Shown piece after piece: positions 22,221-35,433 of a stretch of 64,000 bases of DNA. The notes beneath the pieces are model-generated. The model saw nothing but the letters and a program-made list of their open reading frames with translations. It ran no database searches and was not told the origin of the DNA. Origin of the DNA: Heterocephalus glaber (Eukaryota; Chordata; Mammalia; Rodentia; Bathyergidae). Numbering within the stretch: the stretch's first letter is position 1; every line of letters starts with the position of its first letter. A program made the position numbers and the translations under genes. The stretch spans positions 2,971,629 to 3,035,628 of the forward strand of contig NW_004624805.1 of NCBI RefSeq assembly GCF_000247695.1, read 5' to 3'.

Positions 22221-25200
22221 GACCACTGTGACTGAACGAGGCAGGCTATCTCTTCCCCGACAGACGGAATCACATTAAGGTGGCCAAAGTTCGTGGAACT
22301 TTTTCAAGGAGGGGAAGAAATTGAAAGAACTTTACCATGAAACCTCAGATAAATATGAGAATTCACTCTCAGGAATAACCTAGTAAATAATAACGGTAAA
22401 ATTGTAGGCATACGAGCAATTTTCCTAACCTTAATGAGATCTGCCGTAATAGACCTATCACGGTCAGTGGCTGTCTCCCCATGACCAGCTTTTCTTCACT
22501 GCATAGAGCAGGGCATCTTTTCCCCATTTCTCTTGTCCTGGAAAGACACGCATTGCCCTGGAGGACTTCCTACCCGCTCTGCCCCATCTCTTCCCCAGAT
22601 TTCCCCCTTGGACTCCCAGGCGGAACCGCAGGGCAGCCATGAACAGTGGAGCCCACTTCAGCATCCAAGAATGCTCCAGTGCAGGCCACTGTTCCCTGGA
22701 CTCCTGAGCACCAGCTCTGCTCCACACCCCGGGGGCGATCTTGTAACAGCTCTGTGGCCGAGGACCTTCAGGGAAAGCCGCACAAAGTTAAAGTCGTCTC
22801 GATTTGCTTTTGCAAGTGTGAGATTTTCAGACTTTGATGTGCGAATGCAATTCGAATTTCCATGTGGGGGATTCAGCTCCCCGATGCCCAGATGCACGGA
22901 CCACGCAGCCCTTTTTCCTGCACACTGCCCCGTGCATTAGTGGCACACAGTGTCCTTACCGAGCCTTTGGAATCAGCACATGAAGACCCCTCTGGAGGCC
23001 TCCCAGCCCCAGGGTGAGAGATGAACCCCTTGAAGCTCCCTCACCCCCTCCCAGTGTTCCTCCTGATCTCCTGGAATCTCTCCCACCAAACACAGTTTCA
23101 TCCCTGAGGGAGGTTTCCCTCCACACAGACCCCCCAGACCTGTGCAGCTCTGCACTTCTCTCAGCTCACAGGCAAGGGCCCAGGCCTCCCAATGTCGCCT
23201 CTCATGAATGTGATTGTCCCCACTCAGCAGTCTGGAGTCGGCAGAGAGGCCAAGGATGCTATGGCCAGGGGCGATGCATGCAAACACGATTAAATCTCCA
23301 AGTTTCCCTAGCACTCACTTCTTCAGCGAGGAAGAATCCAATCTGCTAAGGGTCCAGGATGAGGGCCCCTCGCTATCCCTGAAGACCATACCAGAGAAGC
23401 CCCTCTCCTTTAACAAATGAGAGGCTTATGACTGCACTCGAGGCAAAAGAGGACTACAGTGGTCTCCTAGATACAGGAAGGGAATCCCTCCTTGCCTTTA
23501 GGGTTGCTTTGAGGATGACAGATTCTTGGGGGTATCGCCTTGAGTATCTGTGTTTGTTCGTTTGTTTCAATTTACTTCTTCACCTCAGCATTCATTTGTC
23601 CATGCGCTGGCTGTGTGCCAGGCCCTCTGCTAGAACCTGGGGGAAGCAACAGTGCAAGGGAACTGGGGGTCGTGGCTGCATGGTACTGAAGGACGGAGGA
23701 CACGCGCCTCCTTTGATTTGCCCCTGTGGCTCAAGTCCTGAGAGAACCCTTTGTCCGTGGGCGAATCGAGGCTTTCTCAGTCCACCAGAGCCACTGTCCC
23801 TGCCCCCATGTGCTGTGTGACTCTATCCCCAAGGGCCGGCTGGCTGCTCTGCCAAGAACCTGTGCTGAGGCTCAGGTGATTTACTCCTGTGAAACTGAAA
23901 AGGTGGGTTTTAGAGCCTCTGTGTGCACCGGTGCCTCCTAGGGTCTTGTCCTTGACTGTATTTGTAATTCTGTATTCTTTTTCTGATCTCTGAAACGAAC
24001 TGGCTTTGGCCCCACAAACCCTGGATCCAGCCTCAGTGGGTGAGAGGCTCGTGCCTTTCCAATGAGGTCATGTTCTGTGGAAATGTTCTGGCCCAGAAGT
24101 TGGACCTGAACTTGATGTAGTGTGATGGAAGCACCTACAGTTGGCTCCCAGCTTGGTGGATTTGTAGAGAAGACTGCTCCGCAGGCAGACACTGGAGTTT
24201 CTGGAACTGAATCCCCAGGTGGCCCTGGGCAACTGCTGTCCACCTGGGCAGTGGGCAAGCCAGGCCAGGAGCCACCCTTCCCGCCCAAGCTCATTCCGGG
24301 AAAGCTGGGGACTCTCCGAGCCTCCAGCCTCCTCCCCTGGTGCTTCTGTGTCATCACCCCTCCCCATACTGTACCAAGCTTTTCTTTGAAATCAGTGCAA
24401 CCCATCACTGAGCCGCCACATGCAGGCGAGTAGCAGAGAGTAAGTCCCGCGCAGTGTGCCACAACAGGGCTCCCAGTGACAGTGTCCGACCAGCTTGAGG
24501 CCTCCTGCCCTCTGACTCACACATTCCCACCAGGGTCTGCTCCATGGGAATTAGACCCCTCCGGTGTCCTGAAACTTCAAAGCAAAATGCTTCCTTTGCA
24601 CTGGTCTGCCAGAACTTGCTGGGAATCCCTTTAAAGTTCTCTACAATTCTGTTCCCAGACTTTCTGCTTCTAAAATAGAACAGAGCACAGCATCCTCTTG
24701 CTGTAAAGCACACTGGACAAGACAATCCGACTGGAGGCATCACGGCTGCAGTTTATTTGTATTTTCCCCATTCCCCAGGAATAGCATACCAGCCCATGCT
24801 ACTGTCTACAGCAAGCACTGCCTAGCTGCCAGGGGGAGATGAGCTCCCAGGAACGTGCCTGGGGCTTCCCATATATAGGCTCAGCTGCCCCCTGACAGAC
24901 AGGAGGCAGCACCAGTAAAGGCAGGCTTTGAAGAAGAGCCCTGAGGTAGACCCAGGTAGCAAACAGTTGTATCTTTAACCAAGGGAGGAGACTTGTGGCT
25001 CTGTCTCTCCCACAGTCCTGAGCTCCAGGCTGAGCTCTTCCACCGGGAGCCCCAGGCAGGCGAGACAGAATGCTCTGAGCTTGCTGGGTGTGTAATGATT
25101 CATCTCAGCTTTCAGTCACTGCTGGGCCAATTGGAAGTTCCTGCACTGTGACACTAATAAATACCCTCCGTTAAAAAGCTAAAAACAAAAACAAAAAACA

Positions 25201-25329
25201 AAAAAACACCCCAAAACCTTAAATCCAGAGCTTTGAAGTAGATTTAGAATAATTTTTAAAATGTACTATCCTCTGCTTTGGCGGGGGGATTGATATCTTT
25301 CTTTTTTATTAGGAAAGTCTTCTCCCCAC
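22221..25329. other. unique sequence with a small L2/MIR-type fragment
   Basis: An ancient repeat fragment lies at 23585-23660 (ctggctgtgtgccaggccct). Otherwise I recognise nothing. The 174-aa frame at 23938-24462 (-) has no identifiable domain and competes with open frames on the other strand. Confidence 0.4.
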
Positions 25330-25452
25330 AGAAAATACAAGGTCTTGGTCTAGGGATTTAGCTCAGTGGTTCCACTGCCTGCCTCGAAAGCGCAAGGTCC
25401 GGGGTTTGATCTCTGGTACAAAAAAAAGAAAGAAAGAAAGAAAATACAAGGT
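25330..25452 (+). mobile_element. ID-like SINE, derived subfamily, with 14-bp TSD
   Basis: The SINE body starts near 25344 (ggtctagggatttagctcag, tggttccactgcctgcctcg, aaagcgcaaggtcc, ttgatctctggtac) and ends in an A-rich (AAAG)n tail. Identical 14-bp duplications, agaaaatacaaggt, lie at 25330-25343 and 25439-25452. Confidence 0.92.
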
Positions 25453-28400
25453 GTCACACCTGACTTCCTCCTACCTCGGTCTGTCTCCTACCTGCCCGAT
25501 AACTAACCTGGGTCCCACGCATCCCCACCCACTCTTGGGCCGCTGAGAGACTTTGGCTTCCTCCTAGGGCCTTGGCTCCTAGGTGCCTGTGCTTGCCAGC
25601 AAAAGATTGTCACTCTGCAGCTGTACCCACATCGGAAGAGCTCGCTGCTGGTTTATGTTGTCTTTATGACAGACCACACTGTGACAGGGATGTTGACATT
25701 GTCCCGGGTTTCTCTTACCCTCACACTGCTGAGAGAGAACAGAGGCTAGCCCGGCCCTAGCCCACTGGAGAGTGGCCTGCAGGCCGGCTGCTTTGAAGCT
25801 GGACTCCTCTGTAGTTCTGGTCCAGCCCTCCCGCTCCTTCTTTACCCTTTAATTTGAGCTTTCGTATTCTTTAGACTACCCTTGGGAGCTCTTGTGCTGA
25901 GTCAGGCGCTGTGTCGAGGACTCGGCAAGCGTTGAGATGTTCCTCATCAACCTCCACCAGAGAGAGAGGTCCTGCGAGTCCAGAGCGGGGTGGAAGAGGC
26001 CCAGCCCGGCTTCTAGCCCTGGTGGTACAATGTCAGAACCCCGCCGAAGCAGCCTCTCACCGACGCAGGGCAGAACTTTTCCCAAGCACGCATGAAGTAA
26101 TCGAGTTTTCTGGGGCGCTGCAAAACATCAGTTCTAGAAGGGACAGCTGAGCCCAGGTGCTGCTATCTTCTCTGCCTGGATGGAGCACCCAGCTGGCCTG
26201 TGGGAGAGGAGCCAAGCAGAAGCTGAAGGCTGAGAGAGAACCAGAAATCAAGCAAAGTCACAATTTCCTAATTGCTCCAAGAAGGACTTGAGGAGGATGT
26301 TAAAAAGCAGGCATGAAATGTGGTCCATGGACTTACATGCGGATGCCCTGAACGGGAGGTCCCTGCAGGCGGGCAGGCCAGGAGGTTCCTGCTCTTGAAT
26401 CACATTAAATATTTGAGCAGTGGATGTTAACAGGTACAGGCTCCTGCCAGTGAACACAGGCAAAGCGGAAGGCTGCTTCCTGTTAGCCCCATGTCGTTCC
26501 CCATGTTTTGTTGTCATGAGGCTCCTTTACCATTCCCACCTGTGACAGCAATGGTGACAGTAGCTCTATTTTAATCTGAAGCTGAGATGCTTTTCACTGA
26601 CATCTGATCTTGTCACTGGTTTGTGGGTCACTCCCAGCATCTCTCCATCTGTGCTTGGAGCTCCCTGAGGACCAGGCCTGGTGCTCCTAACACCTGGCCT
26701 GTCTTCTACCTAGCACAGTGAGAGCGCTTGCAGGGGACAATTTGTTGCTGATACCTAAAGCCGTCTGTGTTCCTGTGTCATAAACAAGGAAACCCTTGAG
26801 ACAGGAGTCACTGGGACACCGGCACTCAGGGCAAAGAAAGCTTTTTTGCAGGAGATGGCATCAGTGTGACAAGCCCTACCTTCATGGCCCTGTCCCTCGA
26901 GGGCTGGGCAAAGTGGGGAATAGGAAGCCTTTTACTTCCGCCTCAACCGTGAGCTGTGAGTTGCTCTTGTCACTCTTGCCCATGGTTAACAGAAGTGCAT
27001 TTGCAGCCTTGTAGGTGGCTCTTAGTGGCCTCCAGTGAAACAGTTTCCTCACCCACTGGTCCCTGGGGACACAGTCCTCACCACTCAGGCTGTCCAGGTG
27101 AATCTTCTTTTGGTCCTTTTATGGGCAGTGTTGTGAATTTCCTTCCCACTGACAGTTGTCCAGGACTCATTTTAGAGAGTCGAGCAGAGCTGCCCACTGG
27201 ACTGGGGCCATTTCTCAAAACACAGCCAGGTGTGCAGACCCCCATGTCCCCCCCATTCTGTGCCCCACACATGTCCTCGGGCCAGGCCGGGGAGCTCAGG
27301 CACTGAGGGAGATGGGCAGGCAGGTCACGGGTGGCTTCTGGCCTTGCAGGTGGCTTAGGCCATGCTCCCACTTGGGAGTAAAGGAATCAGAGCTGCTCCA
27401 AATGCAGCCTGATTGCAATTATTTGGGTTTGTTGGTATGCAATGAGCCCAACACTGTTAGGTGACACTGGCAATTGGAAAAACGCCCATCACTGCGTGGG
27501 CGAAGATTTAAGTGGCAGGGCTCTTTCAAGGGTTCACAAGGTGAACCAGATAAACCAGACAGACCAAACATGGTCAAAACAGCTGTGGGGTCTGGGTGAG
27601 GTCTACGGGGACACACACTGAGCACAGGTGGGGGCGGGAGGTGTACCCCAGAATGCACAAGAGGAAATACGCACACTATGTGCAGAGTGTAGGTCCCGGA
27701 AGAAGGTTTAGCTGGCTGGGGATAGACTTGATAACACTGTAGCAGATAGGGCTTGTCATTCCATGGGACTTTGAAGTTTACATCCCCAGCAAGTGATTTT
27801 CCTCTTTATCCCCCCGCCAGAGGAAGGGAGGTATTCTGGGGAATTGGCACTGATGGAGAGGCCGGGGTAAGACAGGGGTTGGGAACTGCCCAGTAGTCAG
27901 GCAAGGCAGCAGGTAGCCGCGCACACTGCTGCTGGAGGGGACGCCCTGCAGGAGACAGGCAGAGTAGACAGAATCCTCCCTGCCTGGAGATAACGTTTGT
28001 TCCTCTTTCCGGCCAGCTGCACACGCTGCCACCAAATGAGGTATAAGGAGAATGGTCTTAACAGAGTGTGCCTTTGGTCTGGTCATTCTTCCATCCAAAC
28101 CGCACACCTTCCACATCACCGCGGTAGAGAGCCCAGACCCCTCAGTTTGCCTTGGGGCCTGCATCAGGAGACAAGCCTTTGTAAACCAACAGGATTCTTT
28201 CTTCCAAAGAGCCTCACCCTGAGCCAGGAGGCAAAACCAGTACCAGGAAAGTGGCTCTGTTCATAGCTGCTCAGTCCCAGGGCTCAAACCCACTTCTCCC
28301 ACCCCGCTCTCCAGGCATTCACCTACTGAGGCAGTCTTGGAGACCCCTTCGGGAAAACCCTGGGCCCTGCTGCGACAGAGTTGGAACCCATTTCCCTACC

Positions 28401-28584
28401 AGGTGAGTTTCAATCAGGCTTTCTCCTGCTACTCTTGTGCTGGCCCTCGGTCTCCAGCTGTGCTTGCTGTGGTTGCCCGGTCCCCTGACATCACTGCTCA
28501 CAGAACTTCACAGGCTTCCAGGCCTCCACAGGCCCAGCTGATGCCTTCTCTGCCAGCATCACACACCCCGGTGTGTGTTAGTAT
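25453..28584. other. unique non-coding stretch
   Basis: No convincing exon. An L2/MIR-type 3' signature (cttggagctccctgaggacc ... tacctagcacagtgagag) occurs at about 26650-26730. The several 70-130 aa frames overlap on both strands and have no domain I can name. Confidence 0.4.
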
Positions 28585-28720
28585 TTTCCTGCTTTTCAGA
28601 CCAAGAACTTGAGCAAGGACAGGTTAAGTAGCATGCTCATGGTCACCCTGCTAGGGAGCAGCTGAGACGCAATTCAAGCCAAAGCAATGTGACTCAACTG
28701 GTCCCACTCCCAGCAGATCC
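28585..28720 (-). repeat. MIR fragment
   Basis: cttttcagaccaagaacttg agcaaggacaggttaagtag then tggtcaccctgctagggagc is the MIR core in reverse orientation. Confidence 0.6.
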
Positions 28721-28804
28721 TCCTATCTAGCGGGCTGCTCAAATACACATGTGTAGATTGGTTAATGCATTCGTTAGATTGACGCCTGAGGGAATACGGG
28801 TAAC

Positions 28805-28925
28805 CAAAGGGAAATTTCGCTCAGTCATTTAGCAAATATGTGTTGAGCTCAAAGTGTGCTGAGCCCTGGGCTAGGCTCCAGGGAGATAGCGGTGAAAAGA
28901 TGTCTATGACCCCTGGGAGATTAAT
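28805..28925 (+). repeat. ancient interspersed repeat (L2/MIR type)
   Basis: cagtcatttagcaaatatgt gttgagctcaaagtgtgctg agccctgggctaggctccag, then ggtgaaaagatgtctatgac. Same family as 4106 and 9448. Confidence 0.65.
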
Positions 28926-30569
28926 GTCCAGGGAAAAAGGTCACAGATGATTCTGGAAGACTGAGTTTTCTGGGGCCAGTGAGAGACAGGATGGGACTGC
29001 CACTGGGAGGGAATTCCAGTGAGGGGCTGACTTGGAAAGAAGAACATGACTTCGGCAGGTGGACTGCTGAGCTCCAGGTGCCAGGGCAAAGCAAATCAAC
29101 AAACGGAATTCTCCTGAAGGTGATGGTAATGCCGGCTGCGTGCTCAGAGGGAGACAGCTGTGGGAGTAGGGACCGGGGAAGAACATAAGTGATGCTGACA
29201 GCCAAAGATGGGAGACTGAGCCAAGATTAATATGGAGAAATTTAAGTTCACTGGAGCCAAGGGCCACACCCTGGAGAGCACCCAGAGAATAGGCGCCTCT
29301 CAGGAGAGAAGCAGCCCCCAGGGAGCGAAGGCCCCAGGGACTGAAGAGGGCTGAAGACGAGAGGCGCTGATGTGCCGAAGGCTTGGAGGAGGGTCATGGA
29401 GAACACTGCAGTGTGTCTTCTGCAGTGTCTCTTCCTCAGGGAAGGTTTTGTGGTCTCCAAGAGCATAGTTTCTGTAGTGGAATGAAGATAAATTACAGGT
29501 TAGAGGAGATTTAGGGAAGAAATGGATGAGAAAGAGGCACATTAAATACACCTCACTGAGAATCTGGCCCGAAAAGAGAGAAATAACAGCTAGTTAAGGA
29601 CGAAAACAAAATCAGTTACTGATTATGTGATCTAGCTCAAATAGAAATATATTTAAGTCTGACAGTCCTTGGATTTAAAATAAAACTATTTAAAGTTAAG
29701 CCAACTAAAATGGGACCCACAGAGTTGACCTCACGCATCCCAGGAGCTCTTAACCCAAATGGATGGGGTCTCAGCTCTCTATTCCCTATTTGACATTGTT
29801 TAGTTAGGCAGATTCTTTCTTCTTTTCATAACAAAAGTTTTTTTAAGTAAAAAGAAACAATCTTAGCCAATTCCCCAAATGTATTCTTCCTTGGGGAAAC
29901 ATGTGCATTCTTATGACCCCAAATGCTAAGCCAATAAAAGCAGCAGCAGCAGCCATTTTTTCACTGTTATCTGCACAAAAGCAGGAGAGAAGGAAAGCCT
30001 CAAAGAATTTCTGAGTTTCGGGGAGAGAAAAATGACTTTTTTGCCTCTGAGTTTTTATCTTTTCTGTCACCATAATTTTGCTAGACACAGAACAGGCCTG
30101 GCAAATGAACTAGAATCCATAAGGCCAAGGAGCCAATATCCCAGGGCCCTGGAAGACAGACCACCAAGCAAAGGTGGCCCAGAGCGGGATCCCGGGGATG
30201 ACAGGAGTGGGTGTTACTTGTGGAAGGAAATTTCCAAACTTGCAGCCAGGATGTATTAATATAGGATTCATAAAATACAGGCTTTCTAGAATATTCACCG
30301 CATACTATCCCTTGGTCCAGATGAAGCCCAGAAACTAAGGCAGAAGATAAATCACAAATCATGGAATAAAGAAAATCTCAGGTCACAGTGAGGTCATTTT
30401 GGCTTGAAAAAGGAGGAAATGGAGAAAAGATAAGGATCACATGAGTAACTATTGGCTCTTTTTGTTAATAAAACAAGGAGTGGTTTCAGCTCCCCTAGGA
30501 AGGCCTTAGTTTGAAAATAGAGAAGAATTTTAGACCCACTGGTTTGTAGAGCATGGCATGTGTTGCTAA
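28926..30569. other. unique non-coding stretch
   Basis: A short (GCA)5 run at 29939-29953 is the only repeat noted. No gene recognised. Confidence 0.45.
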
Positions 30570-30765
30570 AGGGCATTGAGATTACCCAGGTTCAAAATTG
30601 TCTTCTCCTATGTGAACCTGAGTGAGTTATTTAACCTCCCTGTGCTTTGATGTCTTCAAAAGTAGGAATTTAGTAGTTTCCATCTGTTGCAAGGATTTTA
30701 TGGGTTGATCTTGCCACATGCAGAGCAGAGGCATAATAATAATAACATAATAAATGCTCCATGCG
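30570..30765 (+). repeat. MIR SINE
   Basis: attacccaggttcaaaattg, then gtgaacctgagtgagttatt taacctccctgtgctttgat, and the trailing aataacataataaatgctcc. This is a near-complete forward MIR. Confidence 0.75.
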
Positions 30766-32147
30766 AGTGACTTATTGATAGATTGAATATAGCTGAATGG
30801 AGGAGGAGTCAAGTTGGAGATGCCAGAGTAAATCAGTTAAGAACCCAGAAGAGCTGCAGCCTGGCAGCATTTTTGCCAACACAGACCAGGGGCGAGTTGG
30901 CCAGGAAGCTGCTCCTCCCCGATGGCCCATCAGTTTGTTCTCTGACTATGAGGGGATAACAAACAACCTCTGACTAGGTTGGGACTCACCAATATTGGAC
31001 CCTGTGTGAGTGAGCGAGCTCAGAAATGCCCAGGCCCAGGGAGAATCACACCAGTGGACCAGGGCAGTACATGCTGTGTGCTGCAGCGGCTAACCGGAAT
31101 GTCTTGCAGTGCAAAGGGAAGAAGTATGCTCCTCTACTCCCAGTGGCTTGAGTGAGGAGAGACATGTGCCAGTGCGGTGGACAGAGGAGGCTGTGCAGGG
31201 CCCAGAGAGGCCAACTGAATGGGGACTCAGAGCAGCCTTAGGCTGTCTTTGTCTCAGGACTCCCAGTGTTGAAATCCCTCAGCACTTGGGTGTGCGACAG
31301 TTGCAGAGAGATACGGGGTAAAGAGACAGGGGCAGGCCACCCACCGAGGGACAACCAGAGTGTTGCTGGCTGACCACTCGGCCCCTGGCCCCCACAACCA
31401 GAGGCCAAAATCAGCCTGCAAGTCTGTGGAGCTGAAAGATCAGCGATGGTGCCCCACCCGCCCCCTACTGTAGGTTTGCTGGGATTAATCTTCTTTTACT
31501 CGCTGCTTCATTCTTTCTCTCCCATCTTCTCCTGTTTCCTAAAGCTTGAGTGATCTTCCTTTATCCTTCAGTCTGGCTTCTAATATCTTTCTCTTCATTC
31601 ATTTCTCTATGTTCCCCTTTATCCCTCTTAAATCCCCTCCCCCACAGATTAAAATCACCCTACTAGGGGAAACTTCAGTGTATATAATCCCCTGGCTTGT
31701 GTTGGATGTTGTTACATAACTACAGATCTTGCTCCTATGGTTAAAGGTACCAAATTAATAGTTATCACAGTTTGTCATTTTCTAGGCTGTGCTTGACACT
31801 ACTGTTATTGCTAATTGAATTACTTTAGCCAGGATGTCATACCTGTTATGATCAGTTGTTCTTTCTATGACAACACTGTGATTGTCTGAGGTCAGAAACA
31901 ATGTTATAGTCCAGTACCAATGAACTGGGTGCTGGGTCAAATAGATAGCAACTACTCATCCCTAATAAATTGGGAAGGTAGGATCTTAGGACAGATTCAA
32001 AGGCCAAGAGCCAGCTATACCTAGAAGACATCTCTAAGGAATAGTCATTTCCTAGGGAGGCCTCAATACTAGTGATAAAGCTACCTACCATAAGCAATTT
32101 ACAAGCACCAACACAGAACACAATTTTAAAAATTAGAAAATTACAAG

Positions 32148-33180
32148 ATGCAGAAGCAAGTTGCAACCCCAGACCTCCAGCCTACCCAGTGCAAGTCCAG
32201 GGGTCCATGAGGTGAAGGAAATCAGAAGCCATCCACCTGAAATTTTCTGAAATGGTAGTAGCGGAAGGAAAAAAAAAGATGAATGAAGCTATAGAAAAAT
32301 CAGATCAGTAATAATTTCTCAGGTAAAGAAAGAGATGATGACCATAATGAAAGAATTAGTTAGTGAATCTAGAGTAGACACAGATTTGAAAAATAGAGGA
32401 GCTTAGGAAAATGATGGAAAACATATTCATTTCCAACATAGGAAAGAAATAGAATCCATGAAACAGATTCAAAAGACTCCCAGGAGATTAAAAATTGTAT
32501 TAAAAGTATATGTAGCAGAATTAACCAATGTGAGGACAGAATATCAGATCTGGAAGACATGTTGTGGTTAGTGATCATGAAAAGAAAGATTTCTTAAAAA
32601 TAGCACAGGCCCAGGTAAACTCAATCCAACAACTGCTAGACGATCCAAAGGAGAATAAAATAAGATTGATAGGAGTTAATAAAAAAGCAGGAAATAGTGC
32701 AAATGACATAAAAACCAGTTCACAAAAATAATGGCAGAAAACTTCCCAAGCATAGAAAAAGAATTTGACATACTCATAAGTGAGACATATTGAACTCCAA
32801 TTAGCCATGACCAAAGAAAAAAAATCTACACCAAGGCATGTAATAGTCAAAATTCCAGAAATTCAGCACAAGAACAGAATATTAAAAGCTGCTAGAGAAA
32901 AGAAACAAATCACCTATAAAAGAAAGCCCATCAGAATCACAGCTGACTTCTCAATAAAAACCCTTTAGTCAAGGAGAGATTAGAAAGAACTATTTCAAGT
33001 CTTATAAGAAAGCAACCTCCAACCCAGATTGATGTGCCCCACAAAACTGTCTTTCAACATTGGTAGAGAAATAAGATACGTCCAAGACAAAGACCACCTG
33101 AAGAAATGCATGGCCACCAAACCAGTACTCCAAAATGTTCTGAAGAATAGTCCAGAAAGAGCTAATGAAGACTATAATTC
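32148..33180 (+). pseudogene. L1 ORF1 pseudogene
   Basis: ORF1p is the L1 RNA-binding chaperone that forms trimers on L1 RNA. Only pieces remain open. At 32780-32968 the peptide includes STPRHVIVKIP and RILKAAREKKQITYKRKPIR, the conserved region before the ORF1 C-terminus. At 33029-33226 there is CPTKLSFNIGREIRYVQDK, the extra C-terminal segment kept in old L1M-type ORF1. The start at 32148 is a guess from an MQKQ-like N-terminus. Several stops lie between these pieces. Confidence 0.75.
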
Positions 33181-33266
33181 CATAAACACCAGTAGAAAGA
33201 ATCCACCAGGAAAGTCAAACAATTAAACAGAGGGGAAAGAAAGGGAACCACCAACAGGAAAATAAT

Positions 33267-34660
33267 ATGGCAAGGATAAGTCAATACATATCAGTTATAA
33301 CCATTAATATAAATGGTCTAAATTCACCAATCAAAAGAAACAGATTGGCAGAATGGATCAAGAAACAAGATTCAACAATATGCTGCACACCAGAAACACA
33401 CTTAATTCAAAAAGAAATTTATAGACTGACAAAGGATGGAAAACAATACTTCTCACAATAGGAACCTGGAAAAATATCAAAGGTAGCTATTCTATTTGCA
33501 GACAAAGTGAATTTCAAGCAAGACTGATCACTACATTCTTGTTAAGGGAACCCTCCAAGAAGAAGCAATAACAACCATAAATATATATACAACTAATAAT
33601 GGCACACCCAACTATATAAACAAATATTAATGCACATGAACAATCAAATACACTTGTAATGGAGGAACTCAATACTCCACTGTCACAAATGGATTAACTA
33701 GACAAAAAATCAACAAAGAAATATCAGTACTGAATTAAACCTGTGAACAAATGGACTTTGCAGACGTCTACAGAAGTTTCACCCCAAAAGATCAGAATAC
33801 ACATTCTTCTCAGCTGTAGATGAGATGCTCTCTAGCTTATACTAGCTCATAGAACATGCTTAAGTAAATCCAAAGGAATTGAAATTATCCCATGCATATT
33901 ATCATGTGCGATGAAATTGGAAATCAATGGCAAAAGAAACCACAAAAACTGCATAAACACATGGAAATTAAATAACATCCTGCTGAACAACCAATGGGTC
34001 ACAGATGAAATTAAGAAATTAGACAGTTTCTACAATTAAATGATAATGCCAATTCAACATACTGGAACTTATGGAATGCAATGAAAGCAGCCCCACGAGG
34101 GAAATTTATTGGTGAATTCTCACACCAGAAAAACAGAGCAAGCTCAAATAAACAACCTAATGTTGCATCCCAAGCGTCTAGAAAAAGAAGAGCCAGCCAA
34201 GCCCAAAGCTCATATGAGGGAGGAAATTATAAAGATCAGAGCAAAAATTAATTGATAAAAAACAATTGAGACTAAGAAAACAATACAAAGAATCAATGAA
34301 TCAAAGAGTTGTCTCTTTGAAAGATTAAATAAAATTGACAAACCCTTAGCCAACCTTCTCAAAAAAAAAAAGGAAAGAACTCAAATACAATTAAGAATGA
34401 AAAGGGTGAAATCACAACAGATCCTGCAAAAGATCATTAATACCTACTTCAAGAACTTGTATTCAAATAAAATGGAAACCCCAGAAGAAATGGATAGATT
34501 CCTAGATACATAAGAATTACCAAAGCTGAATCAAGAAGATATAAAAATTCTAAAAAACCCAATATCACCCAATGAAATTGAAGATGTAATTAAAAACCTA
34601 CCAACAAAGAAAAGCCCAGGTCTTGACAGATTTACTGCAAGATCTTCTACAAGAAATTTA
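33267..34660 (+). pseudogene. L1 ORF2 endonuclease-region pseudogene
   Basis: ORF2p carries an APE-like endonuclease followed by reverse transcriptase. The start at 33267 gives MARISQYISVITININGLNS, matching the usual ORF2 opening. The frame runs to 33461 (PETHL conserved) and then breaks. Downstream DNA still reads as L1 in mixed frames (aatacacattcttctcagct, ggaaattaaataacatcctg, aaacaacctaatgttgcatc), so the gene is scrambled by indels. Confidence 0.8.
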
Positions 34661-34671
34661 GAGAAGATCTA

Positions 34672-35433
34672 TTGCCACTACTCCTCAAACTTTTTAATGA
34701 AATCGAAAGGAAAGCAATACTTCCAAAGTCATTTCTGGAAGCAAGCATTACTCTGGTACCAAAATCAGAGAAGGATCCAACCAAAACAGAGAGCTACAGG
34801 CCAGTCTCCCTAATGAATGAAGATGCAAAAATCCTCAATAAGATAGTGCCCAAAAGAATGCAGCAAATCATGAAGAACGTTATACACCATGACCAAGTAG
34901 GATTCATCCTAGGGAATCAGGGATGGTTCAACATAGGCAAATCAATAAATGTAATAAAACTTATCAACAAAATCAAGGACAAAAACCACATGATCATCTC
35001 AATAGACACAGAAAAAGCATTTGACAAAGTCCAACACCCATTCAAAATAAAAATCCTACAGAAAATTGGAATATGTAGTCTTTATTTCAATCTTATAAAA
35101 GCCATATATGACAAACCAACAGCCAACATCCCATTAAATAGTCAAAAACTGAAAACTTTCACTCTAAAATCAGGAACAAGACAAGGATGTCCATTGTCAC
35201 CACTCCTGTTCAATATAGTTCTGGAAATATTAGCCAGAGCAATTAGACAAGAGAAAGAAATAAAAGGAATAAGGATAAGAAAAGAAGAAGTTCAGTTATC
35301 ATTATCTGTGGATGGCATGATACTCTACATAGAAGATCCCAAAAATCCCAGCAAAAGACTTCTAGATTCAATAACCAAATTCAGCAGCATAGCTGATACA
35401 AAGTCAACACCTGAAAGTTACTTATCAGTATAA
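34672..35433 (+). pseudogene. L1 ORF2 reverse-transcriptase fragment (253 aa)
   Basis: The longest open frame in the window. Motifs in order: SYRPVSLMN near residue 40, [20 protein letters not shown] near 72-91, [18 protein letters not shown] (motif A) near 107-124, [14 protein letters not shown] near 168-181, and the catalytic box near residue 212, where the usual FADD is SVDG. Loss of the second aspartate means the enzyme could not work. The frame ends soon after, where an LTR follows. Openness by chance in A-rich L1 sequence is likely. Confidence 0.9.

Larger units (their letters stand above)
30790..35433 (+). mobile_element. LINE-1, 5'-extended but 3'-truncated
   Basis: A 4.6-kb degenerate forward L1. 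A GC-moderate 5' UTR-like part (from about 30790), a pyrimidine-rich tract (31490-31640) and an AT-rich segment precede ORF1-like (about 32148-33180) and ORF2-like (33267-35433) sequence. The element stops just after the RT catalytic region and is abutted by a MaLR LTR, so the C-terminal third of ORF2 and the 3' UTR are missing. 5' truncation is the usual outcome of L1 insertion, so loss of the 3' end implies a later deletion or rearrangement. Frameshifts and stops throughout mean it is dead. Confidence 0.85.

Noticed and set aside
23938..24462. 174-aa minus-strand frame
   Set aside because: Competes with a 103-aa frame on the plus strand; no domain, no splice context.
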